A DNA stretch of 64,000 nucleotides from Klebsiella pneumoniae. Lineage in GTDB: Bacteria; Pseudomonadota; Gammaproteobacteria; Ga0077536. Location: the NCBI GenBank assembly GCA_945862315.1, contig CAMAXW010000010.1:1-64000 (forward strand), written 5' to 3'. Numbering within the stretch: position 1 is the first letter of the stretch; each line of letters opens with the position of its first letter. A model generated the notes under the pieces. It did no database searches. It saw nothing but the letters and a program-made list of their open reading frames with translations, and was not told the DNA's origin. A program made the position numbers and the translations under genes. Positions 51,313 through 61,035 of the stretch are shown in pieces.

Positions 51313-52320
51313 TTAGTCGTGCACCAACACCAATTTGCCCATCTGCTCACAGGCATGGAGCCGCCGAAAGGCGTCCGCCGCGTCGTCTAGCTTAAAGATT
51401 TGGTCCACGACCGGTTCAATCCCATGCCGATTGATAAAGGCCAGCATGGCCGCGAATTCATCTGGCGTGCCCATCGTGGAACCCTGCAGCCGGATTTGCC
51501 TGAAAAATAACTTGGCCATCTCTAGACCGTCAGGCGGATTACCCAGCGTGGCCCCAAAAAACACATAGCGGCCACCGTTGTTCAGGGCGTTGAGCGTGGT
51601 GTTAACCACGGCCCCACCGGCGCTGTCGATCACCAAATCGAAGCCGCCGCAGAGTTCCCGCAGTTGCTTGCCCCAAGCCGGATGGTGGTAATTCACCCCA
51701 CCCCGCGCACCGAGCGCCGTGGCTTGGGCGAGCTTCTCCTCGCTGCTGCTCGTGACGTAGACCTCGGCGCCCAAATATTTAGCCCAGAGCAGCGCAAAAG
51801 TGGCCACCCCGCCACCGATGCCGGTCACCAAAACTTTGTGCCCGCGTTGCACTTCGCCGTGCGTCACGACGGCGCGCCACGCAGTGAGACCTGCTAACGG
51901 AAACGCCGCCGCCTGGACCCAAGACAAATGCGCGGGCTTATCGGCGACATCGCCCGCTGGCACGCAAATAAATTCGGCCAGCGTGCCTTGGTCGGGCATC
52001 CCCAAAACCCGAAAATTCGCCCCACCGCAGCGCGGATCATCGCCCCACTCGCGCGCCGGATAAATCACCACTTCGCGTCCCAGCCAGGCGCTATCTACAC
52101 CGGTGCCTACCGCATCGATAATCCCCGCGCCATCCGAGCCACTCACCACCGGGAATTTAATCCGCGGGTAGGCTCCCACGGTGATCCACACATCGCGGCG
52201 ATTGAGCGCACAGGCTTTGAGCGCCACCCGCACTTCCCCGGCTTGCGGTACCGGGGTTGCGATTTCCTCGATTAAAATTTTATCTGGGCCACCCAGTTCG
52301 TGTAGGACCACGGCCTTCAT
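51313..52320 (-). CDS. Zinc-type/quinone-oxidoreductase-like MDR dehydrogenase
   Basis: 335 residues from ATG 52320. Medium-chain dehydrogenase/reductase fold: GroES-like start KAVVLHELGGPDKILIEE, CALNRRDVWI, the coenzyme-binding VLVTGIGGGVATFALLWAKYLGAEVYVTS and a terminal EQMGKLVLV. The structural zinc cysteine cluster is not present (one DPRCGG Cys only), which favours a zinc-free or catalytic-zinc-free NADPH reductase of the quinone-oxidoreductase type. It starts one base after the enoyl-CoA hydratase stop and ends the mutase operon; it may reduce or oxidise an acyl-CoA or aldehyde intermediate. Confidence 0.87.
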   Translation of the reverse strand: MKAVVLHELGGPDKILIEEIATPVPQAGEVRVALKACALNRRDVWITVGAYPRIKFPVVSGSDGAGIIDAVGTGVDSAWLGREVVIYPAREWGDDPRCGGANFRVLGMPDQGTLAEFICVPAGDVADKPAHLSWVQAAAFPLAGLTAWRAVVTHGEVQRGHKVLVTGIGGGVATFALLWAKYLGAEVYVTSSSEEKLAQATALGARGGVNYHHPAWGKQLRELCGGFDLVIDSAGGAVVNTTLNALNNGGRYVFFGATLGNPPDGLEMAKLFFRQIRLQGSTMGTPDEFAAMLAFINRHGIEPVVDQIFKLDDAADAFRRLHACEQMGKLVLVHD

Positions 52321-52321
52321 G

Positions 52322-53110
52322 TCACTTCCCCTCAAAAAGCGGTTTACGTTTTTCCGTGAAAGCCTTGAAGCCTTCGCGAGTGTCGTTGGAGTACGCAGTG
52401 AGACCAGCAATAGCGCGCGTCTCCATCTCCATTTGGGTTTCTAAGGAATTGGAAAAAGTGTCCGCGAGCAGCCGTTTGGTTTCGCCATAGGCGGCCGTGG
52501 GACCCGCCGCCAGCTGTTGGGCCAGCGCGTTAGCACGCGCCATCAGGGCGTCGTCCGCGAGGACTTCGGTCACCAGACCATGGGTTTTGGCTTCTTCCGC
52601 AGAGTAAACCGGATTCAGCAGAATCATTTCCTTCGCCTTCGCGATGCCCACTAAACGGGGTAGAAAAAACGTGCTGCTACCATCTGGCGACACCCCGATC
52701 TTGGTGTAGGCCATCGTAAATTTGGCCGAGGCTGCGGCGAGAATAATATCGCCCGTCAGCGCCATGCTTAAGCCAGCGCCGGCCGCCGTACCGTTAATCG
52801 CGGTGATCAACGGCGCGTTCATGCGGGCGAAGCGCGAGATGGCAGAGTGTAGGAAAGCCGTCATGTTACGCATGAGTTCGGTGACCCCAGCGCCCGCGGC
52901 AGCAAACGACAGCACATCGCCACCTGCGCAGAACATTTTGCCCTGCGCGGTGAGGATCACCGCTCGCACATCCGCGCTATCGCAGCGCGAAGCGACCGTC
53001 AGGAGGTCTTGGGACATCGTAAGATTCAGCGCGTTGGCGGCGTCGGGGCGATTAAGCGTAATGGTGGCAATGTGATCTTTGAGATCGAAGGTCATCGTGG
53101 TGAGATTCAT
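52322..53110 (-). CDS. Enoyl-CoA hydratase/isomerase
   Basis: 262 residues from ATG 53110 with GGAG seven bases upstream. Crotonase motifs: ATITLNRPDAANALN, GKMFCAGGDVLSF (oxyanion hole), INGTAAGAGLSMALTGDI and the KIGVSPDGSSTFFLPRLVG block. As in the crotonase at 26761, the classical two-Glu pair is not clearly present (AGAG and PDGS at those places), so isomerase-type activity is likely. Located between DUF1289 and the MDR dehydrogenase in the mutase operon. Confidence 0.87.
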   Translation of the reverse strand: MNLTTMTFDLKDHIATITLNRPDAANALNLTMSQDLLTVASRCDSADVRAVILTAQGKMFCAGGDVLSFAAAGAGVTELMRNMTAFLHSAISRFARMNAPLITAINGTAAGAGLSMALTGDIILAAASAKFTMAYTKIGVSPDGSSTFFLPRLVGIAKAKEMILLNPVYSAEEAKTHGLVTEVLADDALMARANALAQQLAAGPTAAYGETKRLLADTFSNSLETQMEMETRAIAGLTAYSNDTREGFKAFTEKRKPLFEGK

Positions 53111-53132
53111 GGCGGTCTCCGTTGGTTGAGAA

Positions 53133-53315
53133 TTATTGTTGCTGGTCGCCGAGTTGTTTTTGACGCGCCGGTAGTTCGCCCATGATGCGGACCCGCTCCG
53201 TGGGCGAGTAGCGCATCCAGTTGCCAATTTCCTGCAACGTCCGGCCGCAGCCACGGCACACGGCTAATTCGGTATCGATTTCACACACCTGCACACACGG
53301 TGTTTCGATGCTCAT
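53133..53315 (-). CDS. DUF1289 small zinc-finger-like protein
   Basis: 60 residues. The pattern TPCVQVCEID ... LAVCRGCGRTLQEIGNW ... YSPTERVRIMGELPAR is the DUF1289 signature with four conserved cysteines, likely binding a metal. Function unknown. Its ATG overlaps the stop of the upstream gene (ATGA), and 22 bases separate it from the hydratase start. Confidence 0.88.
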   Translation of the reverse strand: MSIETPCVQVCEIDTELAVCRGCGRTLQEIGNWMRYSPTERVRIMGELPARQKQLGDQQQ

Positions 53316-54133
53316 GCGCCCACTCCCGCGGTGTTCGGTGACAGGGTTTCACGGGTAAATTGCTGCAAGTAATTGAGCCCCTCCAGCGCCCGGCTGCCGT
53401 ACCAGGAAGTCATCTCGCCGTTGATCAGGGCGACCGGAACTCCCGGCAAGGCGGCGCGAATTTCCGCGAGATGACGCGCCCGAAACGGATAGGGCTCGCT
53501 GCTCAGCAACACCCGATCCACTTGGCCTACAAAATCCTCAAGCTTGACCACCGGATAACGGCTGGCACCCTCGGCGGGAAACGTGTGCCAATCAAACACC
53601 GCCAACATTCGCGAGATATAGGTGTCGCGCGCCACGCTCATCCAAGGATCACGCCAAATAAGATAAAGCACCCTTTGTGCCGGCCCCGTGTGTTGCGCGC
53701 ACACCCACTGGTAGCGTTGCTCAAACGCCGTTGCCAACGCCTTTGCCTGTGCGTCCCGACCAAAAATGCCGCCCAGCAAACGCATCAGGGGTGGGTTATC
53801 CGTGGGCCCTAGGGGATGGGTTACCACCACATGGGGCACGAACTCACGCAAGGCGGCAGCTGTTTCGCGCCGATTTTCATCGATGTTCACCACGACGTGG
53901 CTAGGCGCAAGCGCCCGAATTGCCTGCAGATCGACATCTTTGGTGCCGCCCACTTTAGGAATTTTACGCAGCGCCGCACGGGGATGAACACAAAACCCCG
54001 TGCGCCCTACCAGCTGCGGGGTCAGGTCTAGCGCGCACAGGAGCTCGGTGATGCTCGGCACCAAGCTGACGATACGCGCGTCAGAGGCGGCCCGTGGATG
54101 CGCCGTCATTGCCGCGTCGACATAAAGGGTCAT
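53312..54133 (-). CDS. BtuF-like helical-backbone substrate-binding protein without signal peptide
   Basis: 273 residues from ATG 54133. Fold marks of class III (BtuF/FhuD) binding proteins: IVSLVPSITELLCALDL, LVGRTGFCVHP, VGGTKDVDLQAIRALAPSHVVVN and a C-terminal lobe with WYGSRALEGLNYLQQF. Members bind cobalamin or iron chelates. There is no signal peptide (start MTLYVDAAMTAHPRAA), so it would stay in the cytoplasm. It begins ten bases after the stop of the B12-dependent mutase gene, which suggests a cobalamin-handling role for IcmF. Confidence 0.8.
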   Translation of the reverse strand: MTLYVDAAMTAHPRAASDARIVSLVPSITELLCALDLTPQLVGRTGFCVHPRAALRKIPKVGGTKDVDLQAIRALAPSHVVVNIDENRRETAAALREFVPHVVVTHPLGPTDNPPLMRLLGGIFGRDAQAKALATAFEQRYQWVCAQHTGPAQRVLYLIWRDPWMSVARDTYISRMLAVFDWHTFPAEGASRYPVVKLEDFVGQVDRVLLSSEPYPFRARHLAEIRAALPGVPVALINGEMTSWYGSRALEGLNYLQQFTRETLSPNTAGVGA

Positions 54134-54143
54134 GTGCCGTGGC

Positions 54144-57100
54144 CTACATATTGCGCCGGTACTCACCGCCCACGTCGTAGAGTGCGGCAGAAATCTGGCC
54201 CAGAGAGGCTACTTTTACTGCTTCCATCAGCTGGGCAAAAACATTACCTCGCTGCCGCGCAATGTCTTGCAGCCGCGCCAGTTGGGCAGGCCGCTCCTGC
54301 GCACGCACCTCCTGATAAGCCCGCACGGCGGCGATTTGATCCAATTTCTCGGTCTCGGTGGAGCGCATGAGCTGAATGGTCGTGATTTGATCTTCCTGCC
54401 CAGCTTTCGGTAAAAAAGTGTTCACGCCGATCAACGGCAGACTGCCGTCGTGCTTCATATGCTCGTAGTAGAGACTTTCGTCTTGAATCTTCCCGCGCTG
54501 ATACATGGTGTCCATTGCGCCCAGCACGCCGCCGCGCTCGGAAATTCGCTCAAATTCCACGTACACCGATTCTTCCACTAGGTCGGTCAATTCATTAATG
54601 ATGAACGAACCCTGCCAAGGGTTTTCGCAGAAATTTAGCCCTAGCTCGCGGTTGATAATGAGCTGGATAGCCACCGCCCGCCGCACCGATTCCTCGGTGG
54701 GGGTGGTGATAGCCTCGTCATACGCATTGGTGTGCAGGCTATTGGTGTTGTCAAAAATGGCATACAGCGCTTGTAGCGTCGTGCGGATATCGTTGAAGCT
54801 GATTTCCTGCGCGTGCAAGCTTCGGCCCGACGTTTGGATGTGGTATTTCATCATCTGACTACGCGCACTGGCACCATAGCGTTCGCGCATGGCGCGGGCC
54901 CAAATGCGGCGCGCCACCCGCCCAATCACCGAGTATTCGGGATCCATGCCGTTGCTAAAAAAGAAGCTCAGATTGGGCGCGAAATCATCTATTTTCATGC
55001 CGCGCGCCAAGTAGTACTCCACAATGGTGAAGCCATTGGACAGCGTGAACGCCAGCTGCGAGATGGGGTTCGCCCCGGCCTCCGCAATGTGATAGCCGCT
55101 GATCGAGACGCTGTAGAAATTGCGCACGTTCTGCTCTACAAAATACTCCTGCACATCGCCCATCATTTTCAGACCAAATTCGGTGGAGAAAATGCAGGTG
55201 TTCTGTGCTTGGTCTTCTTTGAGAATGTCGGCCTGAACGGTGCCGCGCACGGTGGCGAGGGTTGTTGCCTTGATGCGGGCGTAGGTCTCTGGGTCTAAAA
55301 TTTGATCGCCGGTGATCCCTAACAAGCCTAAGCCCAAACCGTTATTGGCCTCTGGCAATTCCCCCTGATACTGCGGCCGAGGCTGGCCGCGCGCCTTAAA
55401 CCATTCCTCGATACGCACTTGTGCCGCCGCCCATTGGTTGGTTTCCCGCAGGTGTTTTTCGACCTGCTGGTCGATGGCAGCATTCATAAAAAAGGCGAGC
55501 AACAGCGGCGCGGGACCATTGATGGTCATCGACACGGACGTACTGGGGGCGCAGAGATCAAAACCCGAATACAGCTTTTTGGCGTCGTCGAGGGTGGCAA
55601 TCGAGACCCCCGAATTACCCACCTTACCGAAAATATCTGGCCGCTCGTGCGGGTCTTCACCGTACAACGTGACAGAGTCGAAGGCAGTAGACAGGCGCTG
55701 CGCCGGTTGTCCGGCCGAGACATAATGAAAACGCCGATTGGTGCGCTCGGGCGTGCCCTCACCGGCAAACATGCGTATGGGATCCTCACCCGTACGGCGA
55801 TATGGGTACACCCCGCCCGTATACGGATAACCACCCGGCAGATTTTCTTTCATCAAGAAACGCAGGCGATCGCCCCAGCCATCAAAGCGTGGCGGGGCAA
55901 TTTTTGGCACGCGGTTATGGCTAAGCGTGGTGCGGTAATTGTCGCCTTCTACATTTTTGTCGCGAACTTTATAAACATATTTTTCGCTCGTGATGCTCGC
56001 CAATCTGGCGGGCCATTCGCGCAGCAGCTGCAAGCCCTCACCACCAATCGTGGTCAACGCTTCGTTGTAGCGTCGGCGCAAAAGCCCAAAGGTGTCGTCT
56101 CCCAACAAAGCCTCAGGCGCGGGATCGCACGCCGCGGGCAACGCCGTATCACCGAGCGCCTCCAGCGCATGCCAGCAGTGTTGGGCCAAATTAGCCGCCG
56201 CCGCCGCACTCTCCACAAACCGGTTAATGCCTCGTCCTTGTTCCACAATCTCGGCTAAATATCGCGTGCGATTACCGGGAATTAAGATCGTGGCGCGTGG
56301 CTCTTTCAGGCTGACATCCAGGGTGGGTGTCCACTTGGCTAGTTCAGCCCCGGTCTTGGTCGCCAATAACTGGCACAGATTGGTGAACATCCAGGTCAAA
56401 CCCGGATCGTTAAACTGGCTGGCGATCGTGGGGAAAACGGGGATTTCTTCATCCGGCGTCATGAACGCCAAATGGTTACGCTTCCATTGTTTGCGGATAT
56501 CGCGCAACGCGTCCTCAGCACCTCGCTTGTCAAATTTATTGAGCACCGTGATGGCCGCGAAATCGAGCATGTCGATTTTTTCCAACTGGCTGGCCGCACC
56601 GTATTCGCTGGTCATCACATAGACCGGCAAATCGACCAAATCGACGATTTCGGAATCGCTCTGGCCAATGCCTGCCGTTTCAACCATCACCAAGTCGTAG
56701 CTCAATGATTTCAGAAATGCCACGGCGTCGCCCAACATGGCGCTAGTGGACAAGTGTTGGCGGCGGGTCGCCATGGAGCGCATAAACAGGCGCTCGTGGC
56801 GCAGGCTGTTCATGCGGATGCGGTCGCCCAACAGCGCGCCACCGGTACGCCGGCGGGTGGGATCTACCGCGAGGACGGCCACCCGCAGCTGGGGAAAATA
56901 CTGCATAAAGCGGGACAGTATTTCGTCGGTCACCGAACTCTTGCCGGCCCCGCCGGTGCCGGTGATACCGATGACCGGCACTTTGCCGCCGGCAATTTTC
57001 CATTCGCGGCGCAATTTTTCCAGCTGTGCTGGGGTGAGAATGTCGTCTTCCAACGCAGACAGCATTTGTGCCACCGACAGGGCGTTGTCCGGGTCGATGC

Positions 57101-57587
57101 TCGCGGGCACCGCCGACCAGCGCCGCTGGCGAGTCACCCGCGCGATGAGGTCATCGATCATGCCTTGCAGACCCATTTTCATGCCATCGTTCGGGTGATA
57201 AATACGCTCCACCCCATAGGCCTGCAGGTCGGCGATTTCTTCGGGCGTGATCGTGCCACCGCCGCCACCGAACACGCGTATGTGCCCCGCACCAGCCGCA
57301 TGCAGCAGGTCGATCATGTATTTGAAGTATTCGTTGTGCCCGCCTTGATAGGAGCTGATCGCGATGGCGTCGACGTCTTCTTGCACCGCGGCTCGCACCA
57401 CATCGGAAACGCTGCGGTTGTGGCCTAAATGGACGACCTCGGTCCCCGCTCCCTGAATGAGTCGCCGCATCACGTTAATCGCCGCGTCGTGACCATCAAA
57501 CAGCGAGGCCGCTGTAACAAAACGCAATGGCGCGGTTTGGGCCGCCGCTTGGGGGGTATTTGCAATGTCTTGCGCGCGTGTGTTCAT
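54144..57587 (-). CDS. icmF: Fused B12-dependent acyl-CoA mutase (IcmF type)
   Basis: 1147 residues in the IcmF order. B12-binding domain with D31-G-H33 ([12 protein letters not shown]), where H33 is the lower axial cobalt ligand; G-protein chaperone domain with P-loop GTGGAGKSS (210-218), [20 protein letters not shown] and [11 protein letters not shown]; then the TIM-barrel mutase domain with the substrate-loop [32 protein letters not shown] and [11 protein letters not shown]. IcmF interconverts isobutyryl-CoA and n-butyryl-CoA (and related pairs such as pivalyl/isovaleryl-CoA). Separate ethylmalonyl-CoA and methylmalonyl-CoA mutases lack the fused G domain. Overlaps tetR by four bases. Confidence 0.95.
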   Translation of the reverse strand: MNTRAQDIANTPQAAAQTAPLRFVTAASLFDGHDAAINVMRRLIQGAGTEVVHLGHNRSVSDVVRAAVQEDVDAIAISSYQGGHNEYFKYMIDLLHAAGAGHIRVFGGGGGTITPEEIADLQAYGVERIYHPNDGMKMGLQGMIDDLIARVTRQRRWSAVPASIDPDNALSVAQMLSALEDDILTPAQLEKLRREWKIAGGKVPVIGITGTGGAGKSSVTDEILSRFMQYFPQLRVAVLAVDPTRRRTGGALLGDRIRMNSLRHERLFMRSMATRRQHLSTSAMLGDAVAFLKSLSYDLVMVETAGIGQSDSEIVDLVDLPVYVMTSEYGAASQLEKIDMLDFAAITVLNKFDKRGAEDALRDIRKQWKRNHLAFMTPDEEIPVFPTIASQFNDPGLTWMFTNLCQLLATKTGAELAKWTPTLDVSLKEPRATILIPGNRTRYLAEIVEQGRGINRFVESAAAAANLAQHCWHALEALGDTALPAACDPAPEALLGDDTFGLLRRRYNEALTTIGGEGLQLLREWPARLASITSEKYVYKVRDKNVEGDNYRTTLSHNRVPKIAPPRFDGWGDRLRFLMKENLPGGYPYTGGVYPYRRTGEDPIRMFAGEGTPERTNRRFHYVSAGQPAQRLSTAFDSVTLYGEDPHERPDIFGKVGNSGVSIATLDDAKKLYSGFDLCAPSTSVSMTINGPAPLLLAFFMNAAIDQQVEKHLRETNQWAAAQVRIEEWFKARGQPRPQYQGELPEANNGLGLGLLGITGDQILDPETYARIKATTLATVRGTVQADILKEDQAQNTCIFSTEFGLKMMGDVQEYFVEQNVRNFYSVSISGYHIAEAGANPISQLAFTLSNGFTIVEYYLARGMKIDDFAPNLSFFFSNGMDPEYSVIGRVARRIWARAMRERYGASARSQMMKYHIQTSGRSLHAQEISFNDIRTTLQALYAIFDNTNSLHTNAYDEAITTPTEESVRRAVAIQLIINRELGLNFCENPWQGSFIINELTDLVEESVYVEFERISERGGVLGAMDTMYQRGKIQDESLYYEHMKHDGSLPLIGVNTFLPKAGQEDQITTIQLMRSTETEKLDQIAAVRAYQEVRAQERPAQLARLQDIARQRGNVFAQLMEAVKVASLGQISAALYDVGGEYRRNM

Positions 57588-58240
57588 AGTGAATTTCCTG
57601 CGGTAGGCCGGGTGTCTAGCGCCCGGGTCATTTGCTGTTTCAGACCTTCGTGTAGGTCACGGATGTGGTCCAGTGCGTCGGGACGCACCAGCCACTGATA
57701 AACAATGCCGATAATGGCGGCGCAGAATTGCTGCGCTACGGCGGTCACTGGGACCTCAGCCGCCACACTCCCTTCGGCGATGCCACGGCGAATCCAGGCT
57801 TCGATGTCGCGTTGCCGACGCTCGTGCACATGGGCGATGGTCTGCTTCAGGGCCGCGTCTGGACCGATAGAATCGAACCACAAACTGTAGAACGCGCGGA
57901 TTCTGTGCGCACCGTCGCGCACAAAATAATAGTGGGCATCGGTCGCCGCGCAGATAGCCTCTAAACCCACTTGGGCCCGCACCGTCGCGCGTAGAGAGTC
58001 CAGCCATTCTTCACTCACCGCTCGCACAATGAAGGCAAACAAAGCGGCTTTATTGCCGAAACGGGCGCTGGCTAGACCCCGACTGTAGCCGGCGAGTTCA
58101 CCCACTTCCTTGAGCGTCGTCCCCATCGCCCCGCGGGCCACAATGAGCTGCACCGCGGCATCGAGCATTCGCGCATCCGAGAGCGCCGTGCGCTGGGCTT
58201 GGGTGCGGCGTGCGGGCAGGGTTTTTTGGGCTAGATTCAC
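57584..58240 (-). CDS. TetR/AcrR-family transcriptional regulator
   Basis: About 218 residues. N-terminal HTH of TetR type: [44 protein letters not shown]. The ligand domain is all helical and ends with [12 protein letters not shown]. The open frame reaches a TTG at 58279, but that start lies inside a perfect palindrome, so I prefer GTG 58240. Its stop overlaps the icmF start (ATGA), making it first gene of the operon and a likely autorepressor that responds to an acyl-CoA. Confidence 0.88.
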   Translation of the reverse strand: MNLAQKTLPARRTQAQRTALSDARMLDAAVQLIVARGAMGTTLKEVGELAGYSRGLASARFGNKAALFAFIVRAVSEEWLDSLRATVRAQVGLEAICAATDAHYYFVRDGAHRIRAFYSLWFDSIGPDAALKQTIAHVHERRQRDIEAWIRRGIAEGSVAAEVPVTAVAQQFCAAIIGIVYQWLVRPDALDHIRDLHEGLKQQMTRALDTRPTAGNSL

Positions 58241-58265
58241 CGCGTAATTATGCCCAGCGTGGTTA

Positions 58266-58284
58266 TTTGCTTGCAACAAGCAAA
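58266..58284. promoter_or_regulatory. TetR-type operator overlapping the tetR-icmF promoter
   Basis: TTTGCTTG-N3-CAAGCAAA is a perfect 19-bp inverted repeat with 8-bp arms, a typical TetR-family operator. On the minus strand, TTGCAA (58276-58271) inside it and CATAAT (58252-58247) make a -35/-10 pair with an 18-base spacer. A transcript would start about 58240, at the preferred GTG, so the mRNA may be leaderless. Binding by the adjacent TetR protein would block RNA polymerase. A further repeat AGATGAC/GTCATCT (58286-58292, 58319-58325) lies just upstream. Confidence 0.65.
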
Positions 58285-58348
58285 CAGATGACGCGCCACT
58301 ACCGGGACCTCCCGTGAGGTCATCTTGGCCCCAGGAATCCTCGCCCGA

Positions 58349-59710
58349 TTAATCCTCGTGGCCCGCTGCACGCACCACCGGCAATCCAGCGCCCGAACAA
58401 CCCAGCAACCCCAGCGCCAAGGGCAACCACGCGAGACTTTCGATGACCCACAGGCCGCTGGTGGTGGGTGCCAACTGCCAACGCCATTTCACCGCGGGCA
58501 CCGTGGCGAGCGCCAAGAGTCCCAAGAGTGCCGCGATTTTTGGCCACGCACGGGTATCGCGGCGGGCCAGCCAAGCCAAAGGAATCATCGCCAGCACCGC
58601 ATAGTGGGGCCACACCACCGGCGCGCTGGCGAGGGTTAATACCACCCCTATCGCAGCCCATTCGTGCGGTTCAGACACCTTCACCGGCGCCCAAGGGGCG
58701 GCGCGCCGGCAACGCCAATAGGCCTGTAGGCCGAAAGCGCCCGTAAGGAGCGCCAAAAACAGCGCACCGGTCACTCGCACGCTCAGCCCCGTGGCTTGCG
58801 CCAGCCAATGCGCACTCGACACATTGCCCAGCGCATAGTCATACGCCAGCCGATTGGGTGCTCCAAACAGCACCCATAACCAATCCAGCCAAATCGCTGG
58901 CGAGGCAAAAAACCCTGCGGCATAGGTCAGCAGCAGGGCCGCGCAGGCCACGCTAACCGCCACCGCAGGCAGACGCCAAACGCGTGGCAAATGGGCCAAG
59001 CTAAACCACCAGAGCAACGCGCAGGGTAAGGCAATGTTCGGTTTGATCAGCACTAAGGCCGTGAGCCACGCGACGTTGAGCAGACCCGCCGTGGGTGAGC
59101 TGCGCGTGCGGCGTGCCAGCCCTACCCCAACCACCAACCCCGCCAATTGCAGGGCCGCCAGATTACCCACCGCCAGATTCAACCAGAACGGCCAATAGCC
59201 GGCCGCCAGCAGCACGGTGAGCACCACCGGCCCTAACGCCGCGCCATTTTTTAAGGGCAGCAAGGCCGCCACGGCGAGACCAAACGCGAGCACGCTAAGC
59301 CCACGATGCCAGCGCAGCGCAGACGCGTAGCGTGCTGGATACAAGGCTCCTAGGGCATACACCAACGGCGTATTGGTCAGGTCGAAATCAGGCCGCAGGG
59401 CGTGCGCCTGCACCAGCAGCGGATCGCCACTCGCGGCGACGCGCTGCGCAAACAGCGCGTTGTACTGCACCAAATACCGATAGGGATTAGCTTGCTGTGG
59501 CGGCAGGTCTGGCCGCGTCTGCGCGATGCCCCAGTAGAACTGGAAATCGATGCCGGGCTGCGCCGGCACCTGAGTTAGCACCGGCCACAAGGCGAGAAAA
59601 TTAGCCACCAGCACGCCGGCCGCAAGCCACCAAGCGCAGGTGGCAAGCCCTAGGCGGGGGAATTTCAACGGCCACTGGCGTGGCCTGGCGCTTGCGGTTA
59701 TTTCCGGCAA
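58349..59710 (-). CDS. GT87-like (DUF2029) polytopic membrane glycosyltransferase
   Basis: 453 residues, ten or more hydrophobic helices. The first periplasmic loop carries DFQFYWGIAQT, with the acidic residue typical of GT-C enzymes, and the later pattern NLAVGNLAALQLAGLV and NIALPCALLWW matches the GT87/DUF2029 family (polyprenyl-phosphate-mannose-dependent transferases in actinobacteria). TTG 59710 lies seven bases after the stop of the cyclic-nucleotide-binding gene, so the two are probably coupled. Acceptor unknown. Confidence 0.82.
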   Translation of the reverse strand: MPEITASARPRQWPLKFPRLGLATCAWWLAAGVLVANFLALWPVLTQVPAQPGIDFQFYWGIAQTRPDLPPQQANPYRYLVQYNALFAQRVAASGDPLLVQAHALRPDFDLTNTPLVYALGALYPARYASALRWHRGLSVLAFGLAVAALLPLKNGAALGPVVLTVLLAAGYWPFWLNLAVGNLAALQLAGLVVGVGLARRTRSSPTAGLLNVAWLTALVLIKPNIALPCALLWWFSLAHLPRVWRLPAVAVSVACAALLLTYAAGFFASPAIWLDWLWVLFGAPNRLAYDYALGNVSSAHWLAQATGLSVRVTGALFLALLTGAFGLQAYWRCRRAAPWAPVKVSEPHEWAAIGVVLTLASAPVVWPHYAVLAMIPLAWLARRDTRAWPKIAALLGLLALATVPAVKWRWQLAPTTSGLWVIESLAWLPLALGLLGCSGAGLPVVRAAGHED

Positions 59711-59716
59711 CAGGGG

Positions 59717-60217
59717 CTACCCGTCTAGGGCATCACCCGCGGCATCACCCGCGCGCAGCGGCAGTGATAGCGAGGCGCCCAGGACCTTGTCGTTCATTTG
59801 GCGCAGCCGAGTGGCCATCAACCGGCCCAGGTTGACCAGCACTTTTACCAGTATGCCGGGCTGCAGACTGAGACTTTCGCGGTGGAAACGCAGCAGCACG
59901 GCGGCGGTGTCCGCCACTACCGAGGCTGAGCGCGGGCCCGCATCAAGGAGCGCCAGTTCACCAAAGGTATCGCCGGCTTCAATGGTGGCCAGTGTCTCCT
60001 CTTGGCCCGCCTGGGTCTTTACCACCCGCAGGCGTCCCACCACGACGATATACGCATCCTCTCCACGCTGACCTTGCTGAATCACCACCTCACCCACCGC
60101 CACATCGGCCCGGCGCGCAATGCGCAGAAAATCAACGACTTCCTGCTCGCTAAAGCCTTCGAACAGCTTGACCAAGTTAAGGGTCTTACGCAGCACCAAG
60201 GTGGTGGCCAATGGCAT
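59717..60217 (-). CDS. Cyclic nucleotide-binding domain protein without DNA-binding domain
   Basis: 166 residues. One CRP-type cNMP-binding domain: FEGFSEQEVVDFLRI helix, GEVVIQQGQRGEDAYIVVVGRLRVV barrel and the phosphate-binding cassette GDTFGELALLDAGPRSASV with Glu and Arg present. After the barrel there is one helix (VLVNLGRLMATRLRQMND) and a short tail, with no helix-turn-helix. It may regulate a partner protein rather than DNA. About 100 bases lie between it and the upstream CMD-family gene. Confidence 0.88.
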   Translation of the reverse strand: MPLATTLVLRKTLNLVKLFEGFSEQEVVDFLRIARRADVAVGEVVIQQGQRGEDAYIVVVGRLRVVKTQAGQEETLATIEAGDTFGELALLDAGPRSASVVADTAAVLLRFHRESLSLQPGILVKVLVNLGRLMATRLRQMNDKVLGASLSLPLRAGDAAGDALDG

Positions 60218-60317
60218 ACCGTTGCAGTCTCAATTTGAGTTGTTGTTAGCGCGCCGTAGCGAGACGCGTGGCGCAAAAATTATGTGAGCGTGCCTAAGCA
60301 GTGAGCAGAGCCGCCCC

Positions 60318-60878
60318 CTAATTGCCGCCTGCCGAGGCCGGGTCTTCGCCCGCCAAAGATACCCCGGTTGCCACGAGGAAGCGCGACACCATGTTGTAGG
60401 CCGCAATCACCCCGATCAATTCCACCAACTCCCGCTCGCTGCCCACCCCAGCACGCGCACGTTGCAGCACGGCCGGTGCGACGGCCACCTCGCGGGTCAT
60501 GGCAAGCGTCAGCGCCAACACGTTTTTTTCTGTGGTGGTGAGGCTGGGGTCGTCAATTGCGTGCGCACCGCGCTGCAAAATGACCAGGACTTCGGCGCGC
60601 CCACCCTGGGCCAAATACTCCGGCGCGTGCTGGGTTAATTCGTAATCGGCGTCGTTGAGAACCGCGATGTAACAAATCGCCAATTCGCGCCATTCGCCGT
60701 TGAGCGCAAGCCCCGTCCGCACCTCGCGCAGGAAGGTGTTCCAACCCGCGGCAAACGGCGGACTGTGCAGCAGCATACGGTCCAAATTCAATAAACGACC
60801 GCCCCGCCGTTGACGGATCGCCGCGGCCAGCTCGGCGCTTGCGGGGGGAATTTCTGTCAGGTACGGAATATGCGGCAT
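60318..60878 (-). CDS. Carboxymuconolactone decarboxylase (CMD/AhpD-like) family protein
   Basis: 186 residues from ATG 60878. All-helical CMD fold: RMLLHSPPFAAGWNTFLREVRT, the conserved region ELAICYIAVLNDADYELTQHAPEYL and LVELIGVIAAYNMVSRFLVATGV. The CxxC pair of AhpD is missing; the EL-x-QHAP-type motif is that of non-redox CMD relatives annotated as decarboxylases or of unknown function. Residues encoded upstream of 60878 do not match the family. Divergent from the PQQ dehydrogenase gene. Confidence 0.85.
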   Translation of the reverse strand: MPHIPYLTEIPPASAELAAAIRQRRGGRLLNLDRMLLHSPPFAAGWNTFLREVRTGLALNGEWRELAICYIAVLNDADYELTQHAPEYLAQGGRAEVLVILQRGAHAIDDPSLTTTEKNVLALTLAMTREVAVAPAVLQRARAGVGSERELVELIGVIAAYNMVSRFLVATGVSLAGEDPASAGGN

Positions 60879-61035
60879 GGCCGAGTTCTCCAAGGCTACC
60901 AATCGCTGGTGAGGCGTAACGGTGATGGCGGGTAAGGGGTCAACTGGTGCCGGCAAAAATGATTTTGCCAGCACCAGCGATTGGGGTAATCTTAGTTACC
61001 AGAAACCAGTCTAAATGTCTAAATGTGGAGTTCCC

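Noticed and set aside
54144-57587. Interpreting the B12 mutase as ethylmalonyl-CoA mutase to complete an ethylmalonyl-CoA pathway with the Mcd-like gene
   Set aside because: The protein has the fused G-protein domain and the 1147-residue IcmF layout; ethylmalonyl-CoA mutase is shorter and unfused.
58280-58348. Possible cobalamin riboswitch before the tetR-icmF operon
   Set aside because: The region is too short and lacks a B12-box; it is explained better by operator palindromes.
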